Below, piece by piece: positions 53,547 to 61,320 of a stretch of 64,000 nucleotides of DNA. Under the pieces are notes generated by a model. The model did no database searches and was not told the DNA's origin. It saw only the letters and a list, made by a program, of their open reading frames with translations. The position numbers and the translations under genes were made by a program. The DNA comes from Christensenella sp. UBA7703 (GTDB lineage Bacteria > Bacillota > Clostridia > Christensenellales > CAG-138). The first letter of the stretch is position 1, and each line of letters starts with the position of its first letter. The stretch spans positions 62,001 through 126,000 of the forward strand of contig DLGD01000007.1 in NCBI GenBank assembly GCA_002482505.1. Direction: 5' to 3'.

Positions 53547-55784
53547 TTACTTTGCAAAAGATGTGCCTTGTTTGTCTCCCAACTCATTGGCAATGATTTC
53601 TGCAATCGTTGCTTGCTTGTAAGCTATATATCGACTTTCTGTCTCTCCTTGTGGTGTCCAATAAGCAAGCCACCCGCCGTTTGTTTGGACGTAAGTATTT
53701 CCCTCTAGCGCGGGTAGAAACTCAGCTTTCGCACCAGAGGTGATCAACGGTCCAGTTGAAAGATAAAACACGTTGTTTCTCATAACGAAGTTCTTCGCTG
53801 CATTCGGGTGCCGGTGTCCCTCGTATGCAGAGCTATACGCAGACCATTCTGGCATAATGGTGGACGTGAATCCAAAGCCAGTGTAAAGGAAGTAGTTATC
53901 CTCGATCAGTGTATTCTCCATTCTATGCGTGCCAAAACCCGCGTTGTCCTCTAGCGTGAAGAAGATTTCAATGGGCATGTTTATATATGCGAATAAGTTT
54001 CGTGCATAGGTGATGTTTTGCTGCAAAACATCATGATACCCAGGATTCTCATTTCCCGTTACTGCTGCGTTTTCCTGTGGATCCTGATTGGAGACTCCTG
54101 CGTCGAAACATTGATAAATATAACAATCCGTGACCGAATAATGATCATAGCTGCCGTCACACTCAACGCCATTGCCATATATAGCAGCTTCGCCAGTATC
54201 ATAGGAATAATATTGTATACTGCCGCCGATCCAACCAATCTCACAAAAGCTGACGTCAAAGCCAATATCGCCACCAAAAATGGCGTGCGAGCCGCAGTAC
54301 TTTATGCAAAGATTGTTAAATACCGCATCGTCCGCAGGAATTATGACGTTCTGGCGTTCTGCAAATTCGATGCTTTCATATATCTCACCAGGATTTCCTT
54401 TATCACAGCGAAGATACAGATCGCCCACGACTTCAGGACTCTCGTTATAATCGCAGTTATCCATCACGGTATAACGAAAGGGTGCGCCGTCATATAGGAT
54501 GCTGTCCGCTTCCGAAAAGAAATCAAGATCCTCAGATAACTCCTGTACCAAATCAAAGGGCTGCCCTTGATTTACAGTGGAAACGTATCCATTCAAATAG
54601 GCTGGATAAATCCCGTGTGCGTAGGATTCCCCTTCGTTGAATATGATGTTGCCGCAGTGCATCAGCTGTTCGGAAAAGTGCCAAATGTTCTCTGTTCCTT
54701 CAACAAGTGTCCATTTTGACGGGTCTGCGCCGTTGCAGGAGGAGGCATAAATCTTGGGTTTATCTCCCTCTCCGTATGCAGAGTAGATCACACCCTTCTG
54801 CGCCCAGAGCTGACCGCGCCATAGATCACCGCGCATGAAATACACACCGTCTCCCTCTTTTAAAGGAGCGGTGTTTACCTTTTCTAATGTTGCCCAAGCC
54901 GTTTCTGGGCTCTTGCCATCAGCGGTATCATCACCGCCGCTTGAAGAGATGTAGTAAGAGGTGCCGGTGCATGTGAGGTTATCCTGATTATTGAGAATCC
55001 GCAGTTTCAGGTCATCTGCCTGCTTCAAAAGCGCCTCGTCCTCTTCTGTGGGTACGCGACTCTGCATAATATCGATTCCAAGAATTTCCGAATGATACAA
55101 CCGCATTACAGCGGCAATTGCATCTTCTTTCGTTAAATCCGAATTTAATTGGAAATCCATGTTTTCATCGCAGGATAAAAAATGCGTCCGTTGACTCAAA
55201 TCCATACGTCGCTGCATGTAGTAAACAGCGGTTGATGCAACATTCCCAACGGGATCCTGTGACCCATCAGAAAACAAAAGAGACATCTGGCGTTCTGCAT
55301 CAGTGAGATATGGATAATCCCATGACAGTTGAGAAAACATCAGGTCATAGTTCACTTCGTTTTCAATGCAAAAACCGTAGTCGCGCGCATTGTAAGTTGT
55401 CCAACCGAGTGCATCGGCGGCCTCCATAATCATAACCAACGCATCATCCCGGCGCATAGAGCGCGAAGGAAATCCGTCCTTATTCACCTTCTCTGTCCAG
55501 CTTGTCAAAGCATTCTCGTCTACGGAAGAAATCAGTTTGCTCACCATATCATAGAACGACATAAAGTCTGCTGAACCGCTCAAATCGGATTCCCAAGCAT
55601 CCGGCTCAATGCCCATGGTTTTCGCTTCTGCAACTTCTGGCAAGGTGCTGACAACTGGCGTTTCCGATACAGCCGGTTCTATCGTGGGGGCAATGGTTGC
55701 GGTTGGTTCCGCATTTTGAGTCGAACAAGATGTTAACGAAAGTATGAATACAAGAACTAATAAGAAACAAATAAGCTTTTTCAT
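53547..55784 (-). CDS. Large beta-helix lipoprotein
   Basis: 745 residues. Signal MKKLICFLLVLVFILSLTSC with Cys20 as lipid anchor, then a Thr/Pro/Glu-rich linker (to about 60). Residues about 75-250 contain helical SLH-like repeats (SDGSQDPVGNVASTAVYYMQ; LTKEDAIAAVMRLYHSEIL). From about 270 (TSYYISSSGGDDTADGKSPETAW) a right-handed beta-helix begins, with many repeating Asn/Gly turns, as in PL1/PL6-like or DUF1565 carbohydrate-active proteins. 'YYISSSGGDD-GKSPETAW' is the standard opening of such helices. It is probably a surface polysaccharide-binding or lyase-like protein. TAGGAG precedes the ATG. Confidence 0.72.
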   Translation of the reverse strand: MKKLICFLLVLVFILSLTSCSTQNAEPTATIAPTIEPAVSETPVVSTLPEVAEAKTMGIEPDAWESDLSGSADFMSFYDMVSKLISSVDENALTSWTEKVNKDGFPSRSMRRDDALVMIMEAADALGWTTYNARDYGFCIENEVNYDLMFSQLSWDYPYLTDAERQMSLLFSDGSQDPVGNVASTAVYYMQRRMDLSQRTHFLSCDENMDFQLNSDLTKEDAIAAVMRLYHSEILGIDIMQSRVPTEEDEALLKQADDLKLRILNNQDNLTCTGTSYYISSSGGDDTADGKSPETAWATLEKVNTAPLKEGDGVYFMRGDLWRGQLWAQKGVIYSAYGEGDKPKIYASSCNGADPSKWTLVEGTENIWHFSEQLMHCGNIIFNEGESYAHGIYPAYLNGYVSTVNQGQPFDLVQELSEDLDFFSEADSILYDGAPFRYTVMDNCDYNESPEVVGDLYLRCDKGNPGEIYESIEFAERQNVIIPADDAVFNNLCIKYCGSHAIFGGDIGFDVSFCEIGWIGGSIQYYSYDTGEAAIYGNGVECDGSYDHYSVTDCYIYQCFDAGVSNQDPQENAAVTGNENPGYHDVLQQNITYARNLFAYINMPIEIFFTLEDNAGFGTHRMENTLIEDNYFLYTGFGFTSTIMPEWSAYSSAYEGHRHPNAAKNFVMRNNVFYLSTGPLITSGAKAEFLPALEGNTYVQTNGGWLAYWTPQGETESRYIAYKQATIAEIIANELGDKQGTSFAK

Positions 55785-55893
55785 GTGACTTGGCTCCTAA
55801 ATAGAATACTTGGCTTCAAGATGAAAATGATCTCTTTCCCTCGCATACACACGATTATGATTGACACTGTTATGATTAGAAAACATCTTTTTG

Positions 55894-55922
55894 ATTAAAC
55901 CACCACGCGTTAGCGCTGTCAA
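55894..55922 (-). promoter_or_regulatory. Promoter of the beta-helix lipoprotein
   Basis: On the minus strand consensus TTGACA and TTTAAT are exactly 17 bp apart, about 110 bp before the start at 55784. Confidence 0.75.
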
Positions 55923-56242
55923 CATACTAGATAAGAATATTGTTGCAAAATTTAGTAAAATTAAACCATCCTGCGTCTATCAAAAACAGAATCTTCTCCT
56001 CTTTGGGAAAAATTTCCCAACAAAACTCGTTAAGCAAAAATTCTAGTTAACAGATCGAGTGTATTCGCTTGTAATGCGCTTCGATTAATAGGTTATTTCT
56101 TGTCTGGCGATAAGATCTTTTCTCTCACAAGCTATGAACGATGAGTTGACCTCGGAGAATACTTTTTTGTAATCTTAGCGACTCTTATTTCAATATTGAG
56201 AACAAAGTCGAGACGCAAACAATGGCCGCGCTTTATAACAAG

Positions 56243-56270
56243 CAAGAAACGACCCGACGGTCGTTTCTTG
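56243..56270 (-). terminator. Terminator of the TspO/HD unit
   Basis: Perfect 12-bp stem CAAGAAACGACC/GGTCGTTTCTTG with a 4-nt loop, 28 bp after the stop of the HD gene. Its core (AAACGACC-CG/GGTCGTTT) is nearly the same as the hairpin at 53423-53447, and both are followed on the plus strand by TGCAATTACT, so one may be a duplicate. Confidence 0.75.
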
Positions 56271-56297
56271 ATGCATAACATAAATCGATTGCAATTA

Positions 56298-56726
56298 CTA
56301 ATCCAATAAAATTTCAATCGCCTGTTTGTACTTTTTGATTCGTTCTATATCCTGAGTCGTTATCAAGTTCAAACGAGTCAGATCGGAATTGTGATTCAAA
56401 TCAGCCACCTTTACTGTTCTGGCGATTGGGTCAACGCGGATTGCTTGCACGTATTCCAAATAAGGAACGGAATCATCATGGCAAAGCAGCTCCAAAGCCG
56501 CAATTTGCCGATTCGTTATACCCATATTAATCAGGTCTTCGACAGTACAATCCGTGTCCTCTAAAACGTCGTGCAAAAGCGCGACTACACACTCATCCTC
56601 TGACTTCATGGATTCCGCAACGTGTAGCGGATGCGTGATATACGGCAGCCTAGATTTATCGTATTGTCCCCGATGCGCATCAAACGCGAACAGAATCGCG
56701 CGCCTTGTCAATGGCGTATAAATCAT
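56298..56726 (-). CDS. HD-domain phosphohydrolase (RelA/SpoT hydrolase-like)
   Basis: 142 residues. The metal-binding motif order is that of (p)ppGpp hydrolases: His18, then THPLHVAES (His32), then the HD pair in LLHDVLEDT (His52-Asp53) and Asp near VKVADLNHNSD. Small stand-alone enzymes of this shape (MESH1-like) remove the 3'-pyrophosphate of ppGpp or related nucleotides. It has no synthetase or ACT part. It is the second gene after tspO with a 33-bp gap and is closed by a terminator. In a prophage it could adjust the host's stringent alarmone, which is inference. Confidence 0.8.
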   Translation of the reverse strand: MIYTPLTRRAILFAFDAHRGQYDKSRLPYITHPLHVAESMKSEDECVVALLHDVLEDTDCTVEDLINMGITNRQIAALELLCHDDSVPYLEYVQAIRVDPIARTVKVADLNHNSDLTRLNLITTQDIERIKKYKQAIEILLD

Positions 56727-56759
56727 TGTTATTCCTTATTTTGATTACAAGATATCCGA

Positions 56760-57533
56760 TTAATATGCCTTTTTTGTGATAGTTATCACTTGCGCAACGA
56801 CGACCAGAACCATTGCAGCAATTGTGGTTATCATAACAGCGGGATACATACCGTTAAATCCTGTTGCAGAAACATGCTTTATGAGAATTCCGGCATATGC
56901 CCAAAGGATCACAAGACCATAAGCATAATCCTTGTTGCGCAAGATAGTAATGATACCAATTATTGCGCCGATTGCAATGATAGCAACCGCCCATACTGTC
57001 TGAGATAATCCAAATCCGTTCCAACCCACACTCACCAAAAGCGTTGTAAAGTTCGCGATGGTTGCAACGGTGATCCACCCGAAGTAAATACTGAACGGCA
57101 GCTTGACGAATATTTTTTCTTTCGTGCTCAGCGTTTCTTTACGAATCGCGCTGACGATGATGGCGAGACAGGCTAGGATCAATAGCATGAGTACCATCGA
57201 AAGAGCGATGATCCTGTAATGCCAAGAAAAAATCCAAACCGTATTCGCGATCGACGATATGGAGAAAACAACTCCAATTTTGTTCATGAGCGCATCGCTC
57301 ATGCTCCTGTTCTTCTTGAACAGTCCGAGCTGAAAGACCGTATACGCGGCTAGCAGCAAATAGATGACACCCCAGATCGCGAAGGTAATGCCCGCGGGCG
57401 CAAACAGGTTAGGGTATGAGTCTGATACAGCGCCCGTACCAATACCGTTGATAGGTAGAATGTTTGCCAGTGCATTCACAACAACCATCAGGATGAAGGT
57501 CACAGCCGTCAAAGCTTGAATCGACTTCTTCAT
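56760..57533 (-). CDS. TspO/MBR family membrane protein, long form
   Basis: 257 residues with about seven membrane helices. The FAIWGVIYLLLAAYTVFQLGLF stretch (about 50-71, split over a helix and loop) and the Trp-bearing segment NTVWIFSWHY (about 97-106) are typical of the tryptophan-rich TspO-like proteins of Bacillota, which are longer than classical 160-residue TspO. TspO relatives bind porphyrins and respond to stress. The ribosome site is AAGGGGG. It heads a two-gene unit with the HD hydrolase. Confidence 0.8.
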   Translation of the reverse strand: MKKSIQALTAVTFILMVVVNALANILPINGIGTGAVSDSYPNLFAPAGITFAIWGVIYLLLAAYTVFQLGLFKKNRSMSDALMNKIGVVFSISSIANTVWIFSWHYRIIALSMVLMLLILACLAIIVSAIRKETLSTKEKIFVKLPFSIYFGWITVATIANFTTLLVSVGWNGFGLSQTVWAVAIIAIGAIIGIITILRNKDYAYGLVILWAYAGILIKHVSATGFNGMYPAVMITTIAAMVLVVVAQVITITKKAY

Positions 57534-57556
57534 GTATATACCCCCTTTTTAAAGTT

Positions 57557-57585
57557 ATTATAACACACATGGTTGTAGTACTCAA
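57557..57585 (-). promoter_or_regulatory. Promoter of the TspO/HD unit
   Basis: On the minus strand TTGAGT and consensus TATAAT are 17 bp apart, 24 bp before the start at 57533. Confidence 0.75.
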
Positions 57586-57762
57586 AGTATAAGATCATTC
57601 CTCGCACCAATCAACCGAGCGCGCATTGGCTCGCAAACAAGATTTTATATAAATCTGCTTGGGCTTAAATCAATTCTTATCGGTTTACTTCATATAAAGC
57701 AATCTATAACCCCAAAACAATATTTCAACGGCCAGAATTGAAGCGAGTTAGCAAATATAGAT

Positions 57763-57789
57763 ATAGAACAACCTCTCGGGTTGTTCTAT
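57763..57789 (-). terminator. Hairpin after the DUF3021 gene
   Basis: Perfect 11-bp stem ATAGAACAACC/GGTTGTTCTAT with a 5-nt loop, 17 bp past the stop at 57806. The T run is better on the plus strand (ATTTTAC) than on the minus (ATCTATATTT), so efficiency leftward is uncertain. Confidence 0.6.
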
Positions 57790-57805
57790 TTTACACCAAT
57801 ACTTA

Positions 57806-58249
57806 CTAATCAATGTCTCCATTTGCAACTTGAAACTTCTTCAGCGCGTCGTTGAAAACTTTGGCGGTCTTTCTATCATTCATCCACAGGACGAGATTAA
57901 CAGTCAAATATATGATAAGAATTGACACTGCGAGAGATACTGCAACCGACACGCTCGTGAGCAGCCCTGCAAAATAGAGTGCGGAGAGAATTACAAATTC
58001 CAGCAAGAAGAACTCAAACACATTTCTCCAAACCATCTGCTTCAGAGATAGCTCCTTCTTCGTGAATGTCGCAAGCGTGGGAAGCGATGCCAAAGCGCCA
58101 AAGAGCAGCGGAGATAGAAAAGCTTGATAGCCAAAGCGGACATCAGGCGAAAACGCCATGCCAATTAAAGCCATCGCTCCGCAAATACAAGTGGTTGATA
58201 CAAAAAAGCTCATCAGCACTTTTTTTACAAAGAATGTCTTAAAGTCCAT
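57806..58249 (-). CDS. DUF3021 membrane protein, partner of the LytTR regulator
   Basis: 147 residues from the ATG at 58249 (GGAGGAAG upstream). Four membrane helices (about 10-28, 42-62, 74-96, 102-122) and a short charged C-terminus. DUF3021 proteins are encoded beside LytTR-domain regulators; in Streptococcus mutans the like-organised HdrRM and BrsRM systems pair a membrane inhibitor with its LytTR activator. It overlaps the LytTR gene by 11 bp. It probably holds its regulator inactive until a signal arrives. Confidence 0.85.
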   Translation of the reverse strand: MDFKTFFVKKVLMSFFVSTTCICGAMALIGMAFSPDVRFGYQAFLSPLLFGALASLPTLATFTKKELSLKQMVWRNVFEFFLLEFVILSALYFAGLLTSVSVAVSLAVSILIIYLTVNLVLWMNDRKTAKVFNDALKKFQVANGDID

Positions 58250-58700
58250 TTCTACTTCCTCCCATGACAGCACGTTTGATAGCCGCTACATATTGCCTTG
58301 AGATGATGATCTTCTCACCGTTTTTCATGTGCGCCATAAATCTTCCATTCAAGATCGGACTGATGCACTCAATCCTCATAAGGTTGATAATGAAGGACTT
58401 GGAGCATCGGACAAAATGTTTGTCTGCATAGGCATTCTCCAATTCATACAACCTTGTTTTCAACTCAAGTGTTCGGTTCTTTGTATATGCAAACACTCGC
58501 TCATCTACCGCCTCAAAATAGAACACGTCAGACAGATTGAATTGATAGATGCGTTCATCCTCGCTTCCACTCAAGGTTGTGCCCTTCGTCAGAGCATACG
58601 ATCGTATGCTCTCGACGTCGGGCGTAACCTCAACACATTCAATGATGAGACACTCATCGGCTTTGTCACTGATTTTTTTGAGAATTACTTTCACAATCAA
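58239..58700 (-). CDS. LytTR-domain DNA-binding regulator
   Basis: 153 residues. No receiver domain. The C-terminal ~100 residues are LytTR: NLSDVFYFEAVDERVFAYTKN, LYELENAYADKHFVRCSKSFIINLMRIECI, and MKNGEKIIISRQYVAAIKR. Such stand-alone LytTR proteins activate bacteriocin, competence or lysis genes and their own operon. ATGA overlap with the hydrolase gene upstream (58697-58700) and overlap with DUF3021 downstream show tight coupling of three genes. Direct repeats at 60064-60094 are likely its binding sites. Confidence 0.88.
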   Translation of the reverse strand: MIVKVILKKISDKADECLIIECVEVTPDVESIRSYALTKGTTLSGSEDERIYQFNLSDVFYFEAVDERVFAYTKNRTLELKTRLYELENAYADKHFVRCSKSFIINLMRIECISPILNGRFMAHMKNGEKIIISRQYVAAIKRAVMGGSRNGL

Positions 58701-59995
58701 TATTCCTTTTGGATATTTGGTTCTCCCACATTTTTCAGGAAGCTGTCAAAGAAGCTTAATACCACCTGATTCGTTGTTTCAATGCAATACCTAGCATCAA
58801 TCGTACCAACGCCCAGCATTTTCGCAAGCATCGGGGAAAACAGCGGTAAATCGGTGAAGTTTAAATGCCCGGCGTTTTGAAATACAGTCTCATATGCGAG
58901 CACGGCGTGATTCGTCGCATAAAAATTGTTGTAGGCATCTCCAACGAGTTCTTTTGCGCCCGTATAGTGATCTTCCGCGTAAACATTCAGAAGCGGAATA
59001 GGGTACGGGGTATTGTTCAGCACGACGCTGCCGTTCTCAAACGCAACTTCTTCACCTAGCATGGTTCCGTCCAAGACAATTACCGCGTCGATGTCGCTGC
59101 GCTCCCTGCCGACTTGCGCCGAGGCAGCGCCACCGAGAGAATGTCCCATCAATCCGATTTCGTCCGTATTGATGACGGAGAAAAGCGAGTCATTCTGTTT
59201 CGCATCGCACTCTGCGAGAATCTGATCAATCACGAAGTTCATATCATCGGTGCGAAGCTTCATCCATTCTTTTGTGGTGTGATAGATCTCCTCTTCATGC
59301 ATTGTATCATGCATGGCATTGATTTCGGTTGCTCTTGTGATAAATTCCGGATCGACTGTCGTGAGTTTTCCGTCTACATCCATCGTAAAAAAGGCTTGGT
59401 TGGTGTGCCCGATGCTGACGACGACATAACCGTTTGAAGCAAGCTCTGCAAATGTCGAATGATTGCTCCCGCTGAAGCCGAATGCCCCATGAGAAAAGAT
59501 GACAAGGGGAAATTCCTGATCCGCGTTTTCCGGATACCAGAATTCAACCGTCAAAGCTCTGTTCGCGCCGGAATCCGAATATGCATCGAGTCTGCTGTTA
59601 TCGACCCATGTATGTTTTGCCGTGGCGACTTCATATTCACCCGTTGTATCGAGCGGCTGATATTGCGGACAAAAGATTGCGAGAAACAGCGCAAATGTGA
59701 AGATCATGCAGCGTCCAACAAACCGGGAGATGTTTTTACTCAATTTGTATTCTTTCTCACGCTTCCAGATGAGCGCAACAGCACCCATGAGCGCCTGAAT
59801 CACCAACACGACCAGCAGCGCCACATATCGAAAGCTCCACTCATAAACCCCTGTAAATACCAGCAGACCGAACAGAACCAGTAATGCAATGCTAACAATC
59901 CCTTTTTCTTCTCTGTGGTTGTTCTTGGTCACGATTGACCAGCCGAGCAAGAAAGTTTCCAGTGCAAGCAATAGAATAAGTGTAATAGTTCCCAT
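58697..59995 (-). CDS. Membrane-bound alpha/beta hydrolase (PAF-acetylhydrolase-like)
   Basis: About 432 residues from the ATG at 59995 (GGAGG upstream). Four membrane helices fill the first ~120 residues; then an outer hydrolase domain has LVIFSHGAFGFSGSNHSTF (oxyanion His-Gly), the nucleophile IGLMGHSLGGAAS (G-H-S-L-G-G), DAVIVLDGTMLG and a catalytic His in AGHLNFTDLP. This matches the platelet-activating-factor acetylhydrolase/dienelactone-hydrolase group of lipases. It sits in one operon with LytTR and DUF3021, so it is the likely output enzyme or an immunity-like factor at the cell surface. Confidence 0.8.
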   Translation of the reverse strand: MGTITLILLLALETFLLGWSIVTKNNHREEKGIVSIALLVLFGLLVFTGVYEWSFRYVALLVVLVIQALMGAVALIWKREKEYKLSKNISRFVGRCMIFTFALFLAIFCPQYQPLDTTGEYEVATAKHTWVDNSRLDAYSDSGANRALTVEFWYPENADQEFPLVIFSHGAFGFSGSNHSTFAELASNGYVVVSIGHTNQAFFTMDVDGKLTTVDPEFITRATEINAMHDTMHEEEIYHTTKEWMKLRTDDMNFVIDQILAECDAKQNDSLFSVINTDEIGLMGHSLGGAASAQVGRERSDIDAVIVLDGTMLGEEVAFENGSVVLNNTPYPIPLLNVYAEDHYTGAKELVGDAYNNFYATNHAVLAYETVFQNAGHLNFTDLPLFSPMLAKMLGVGTIDARYCIETTNQVVLSFFDSFLKNVGEPNIQKEY

Positions 59996-60026
59996 AAATG
60001 TTTCCTCCAAATCGTTCTCGTGCTTC

Positions 60027-60055
60027 AGTATAGGTTCCATTTTTTAGGGAAACAA
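60027..60055 (-). promoter_or_regulatory. Promoter of the hydrolase/LytTR/DUF3021 operon
   Basis: On the minus strand TTGTTT and TATACT are exactly 17 bp apart, 31 bp before the start at 59995. The imperfect -35 fits activator control from the repeats just upstream. Confidence 0.65.
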
Positions 60056-60063
60056 TCAAATTT

Positions 60064-60094
60064 GGATGAGTTGCGTTTTAAGAGGATAAGTTGC
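60064..60094 (-). promoter_or_regulatory. Direct repeats, predicted LytTR operator
   Basis: On the plus strand GGATGAGTTGC (60064-60074) and GGATAAGTTGC (60084-60094) repeat with a 20-bp period, two helical turns. They sit 8 bp beyond the -35 box. LytTR regulators are known to bind imperfect direct repeats with about two-turn spacing right upstream of their target promoters. Binding here is inferred. Confidence 0.55.
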
Positions 60095-60151
60095 AAAACC
60101 TTTTTAGATCACCCACTGATCTATTTAAAACATCACTAGCTTTTCCTTGTT

Positions 60152-60726
60152 CTACATTGCGCTCGTAATGATTTCTTCGATGTTTTTATCAAGACTCACG
60201 TTGGCTATACCAGCCCACTGCCGATACACCTCCCACTGGTCGAGTAGAGCGCCAAGCGGCATGAGCCAAACTTCACGCTCTGACCGCCCGAGAAGAGTCA
60301 CCCCGTAAAAGATCAGTCGGGCAAACAGCTCTTCGTCGCTTGCCCGACCAACACGTTTTTTGAGGGTTCCTCCTCGCTTTCGACATAGCGCTTCGTCCCC
60401 TTGACCATCGCTTCCATGATCGCGGTTTTATAACCGGAAAGATCCAGTGGCGTGGTGAGAAGCTCAACCGCTTCCTCGGTCAAAAGCTCGCGTTTATCGT
60501 CCGGCTCAAGCAGGTTATGCACGAGAGTACTCTGGTTCGCGAGCAGCGTGATCAGCCACACCACCTCGTCCAACGCGAGCTCAAAGTTCTCCGCCTTCAT
60601 TAGCTTGTCGCCAAGGTGCTCCAGCCCGCCGTAACGCTTCGCGATCTCTTTTGTCGCGCGGGTGGTCAGAAGCATTTCATACTCCCGATTCCCGATAAGG
60701 ATCATAGCGCCTCTGTCGTTTTCCAT
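60152..60726 (-). CDS. Tail assembly chaperone GT fusion made by -1 frameshifting
   Basis: A 191-residue product if ribosomes slip -1 at A-AAA-AAC (60361-60355), the classical slippery heptamer, in the zero frame of the gene at 60313-60726. After Asn124 the -1 frame continues with a strong T-type sequence (SDEELFARLIFYGVTLLG, REVWLMPLGALLDQWEVY) to the TAG at 60152. This is the G/GT arrangement of lambda and most siphoviruses: the T part recruits the tail tube and G-only forms coat the tape measure. The fusion's own tail chaperone partner, the tape measure, is 6.7 kb away here. Confidence 0.85.
60313..60726 (-). CDS. Tail assembly chaperone G
   Basis: 137 residues, the zero-frame product. 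LIGNREYEMLLTTRATKEIAKRYGGLEHLGDKLM (one strand and a helix) and EVVWLITLLANQSTLVHNLL match gpG-like tail chaperones of Gram-positive siphoviruses. After the slippery site the zero frame reads 13 more codons and stops at 60313. GGAGG precedes the ATG. It lies 3 bp after the major tail protein gene. Confidence 0.82.
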   Translation of the reverse strand: MENDRGAMILIGNREYEMLLTTRATKEIAKRYGGLEHLGDKLMKAENFELALDEVVWLITLLANQSTLVHNLLEPDDKRELLTEEAVELLTTPLDLSGYKTAIMEAMVKGTKRYVESEEEPSKNVLVGQATKSCLPD

Positions 60727-60729
60727 CTG

Positions 60730-61320
60730 TTAACCCTCCGCCGCAAATGTCGGCTCGTAGACCTGCGTGTACCAACCCGAGATCGTCGCCGCCGGTACGC
60801 TTGTATCGTCCTCGTTGACTTCCGACTTCCACGGGTGCTTGCCCTGACCATCCAACTTATTGCGCCGGATGATTGTTCCTTCAATCGACGGGGTCGAAAA
60901 CGTAATGTTATCGCCCTTCGTCTGCAGGTTCGTCGCGGGAATACCGAACACGACACGATAGAGCCAAAAGTAGCGGTATTTGCCGTTGCTTTTCTTCGCA
61001 CGGAAACCGATCGCGACAGGTTGGCCACCGTTCTCGCTCTGCGAAACCAGCACCTTATTATCGTCGATCTGTGAACCGGTCAGATCGCTCGCAACCGCCG
61101 CGCCAATGTTGTCTATGCCCAGCGTCAGCGTGCCACTCTTGAACTCCTTGACCACCTCGGCCGCGCCATCGTCGGCATATAACGTCGCCTCGTTGATATC
61201 GATCTTCAGTTCCGCAGACATCGCCTTGGCGAGCGAAACGGGCGCGGCGTAAGTCTCGTCGCCGTTCGTCCCCTCGGTGATCTTCGCGTAATACAGTTTA
61301 TCCAATCCGATGGTTGCCAT
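60730..61320 (-). CDS. Phage major tail (tube) protein, phi13-like
   Basis: 196 residues. MATIGLDKLYYAKITEG, GTLTLGIDNIGAAVASDLTG and the FWLYRVVFGIPATNLQTKGDNITFSTPSIEG stretch (two strands) are typical of the phi13-family tail tube proteins of Bacillota siphoviruses. Hexamers stack to make the tube. GGAAG lies upstream of the ATG. It directly follows the tail-terminator gene with no gap. Confidence 0.9.
   Translation of the reverse strand: MATIGLDKLYYAKITEGTNGDETYAAPVSLAKAMSAELKIDINEATLYADDGAAEVVKEFKSGTLTLGIDNIGAAVASDLTGSQIDDNKVLVSQSENGGQPVAIGFRAKKSNGKYRYFWLYRVVFGIPATNLQTKGDNITFSTPSIEGTIIRRNKLDGQGKHPWKSEVNEDDTSVPAATISGWYTQVYEPTFAAEG

Larger units (their letters stand above)
55785..56297. 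other. Gene-poor AT-rich spacer in the cargo block
   Basis: 513 bp between the lipoprotein and HD-hydrolase genes. It contains the lipoprotein promoter (55894-55922), a ~105-nt untranslated leader and the terminator at 56243-56270. A 61-codon ORF across the terminator has no ribosome site and is dismissed. Nothing else is seen. Confidence 0.7.
53394..60151 (-). other. Cargo block of non-phage genes inside the tail operon
   Basis: Six genes, all leftward, lie between the tail chaperone stop (60152) and the tape-measure start (53393), a pair that is normally adjacent. They form three units with their own promoters (60027-60055, 57557-57585, 55894-55922) and terminators (57763-57789, 56243-56270, 53423-53447): hydrolase/LytTR/DUF3021, TspO/HD and a beta-helix lipoprotein. 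No integrase or transposase is present within it. Genes such as these are usually called morons when carried by prophages. Confidence 0.75.

Noticed and set aside
56132..56317. 61-codon minus-strand frame across the terminator at 56243
   Set aside because: It has no ribosome site, spans a hairpin and overlaps the HD gene end; the K-K-R-P-x-G-R-F string also seen near 53430 comes from the shared hairpin.
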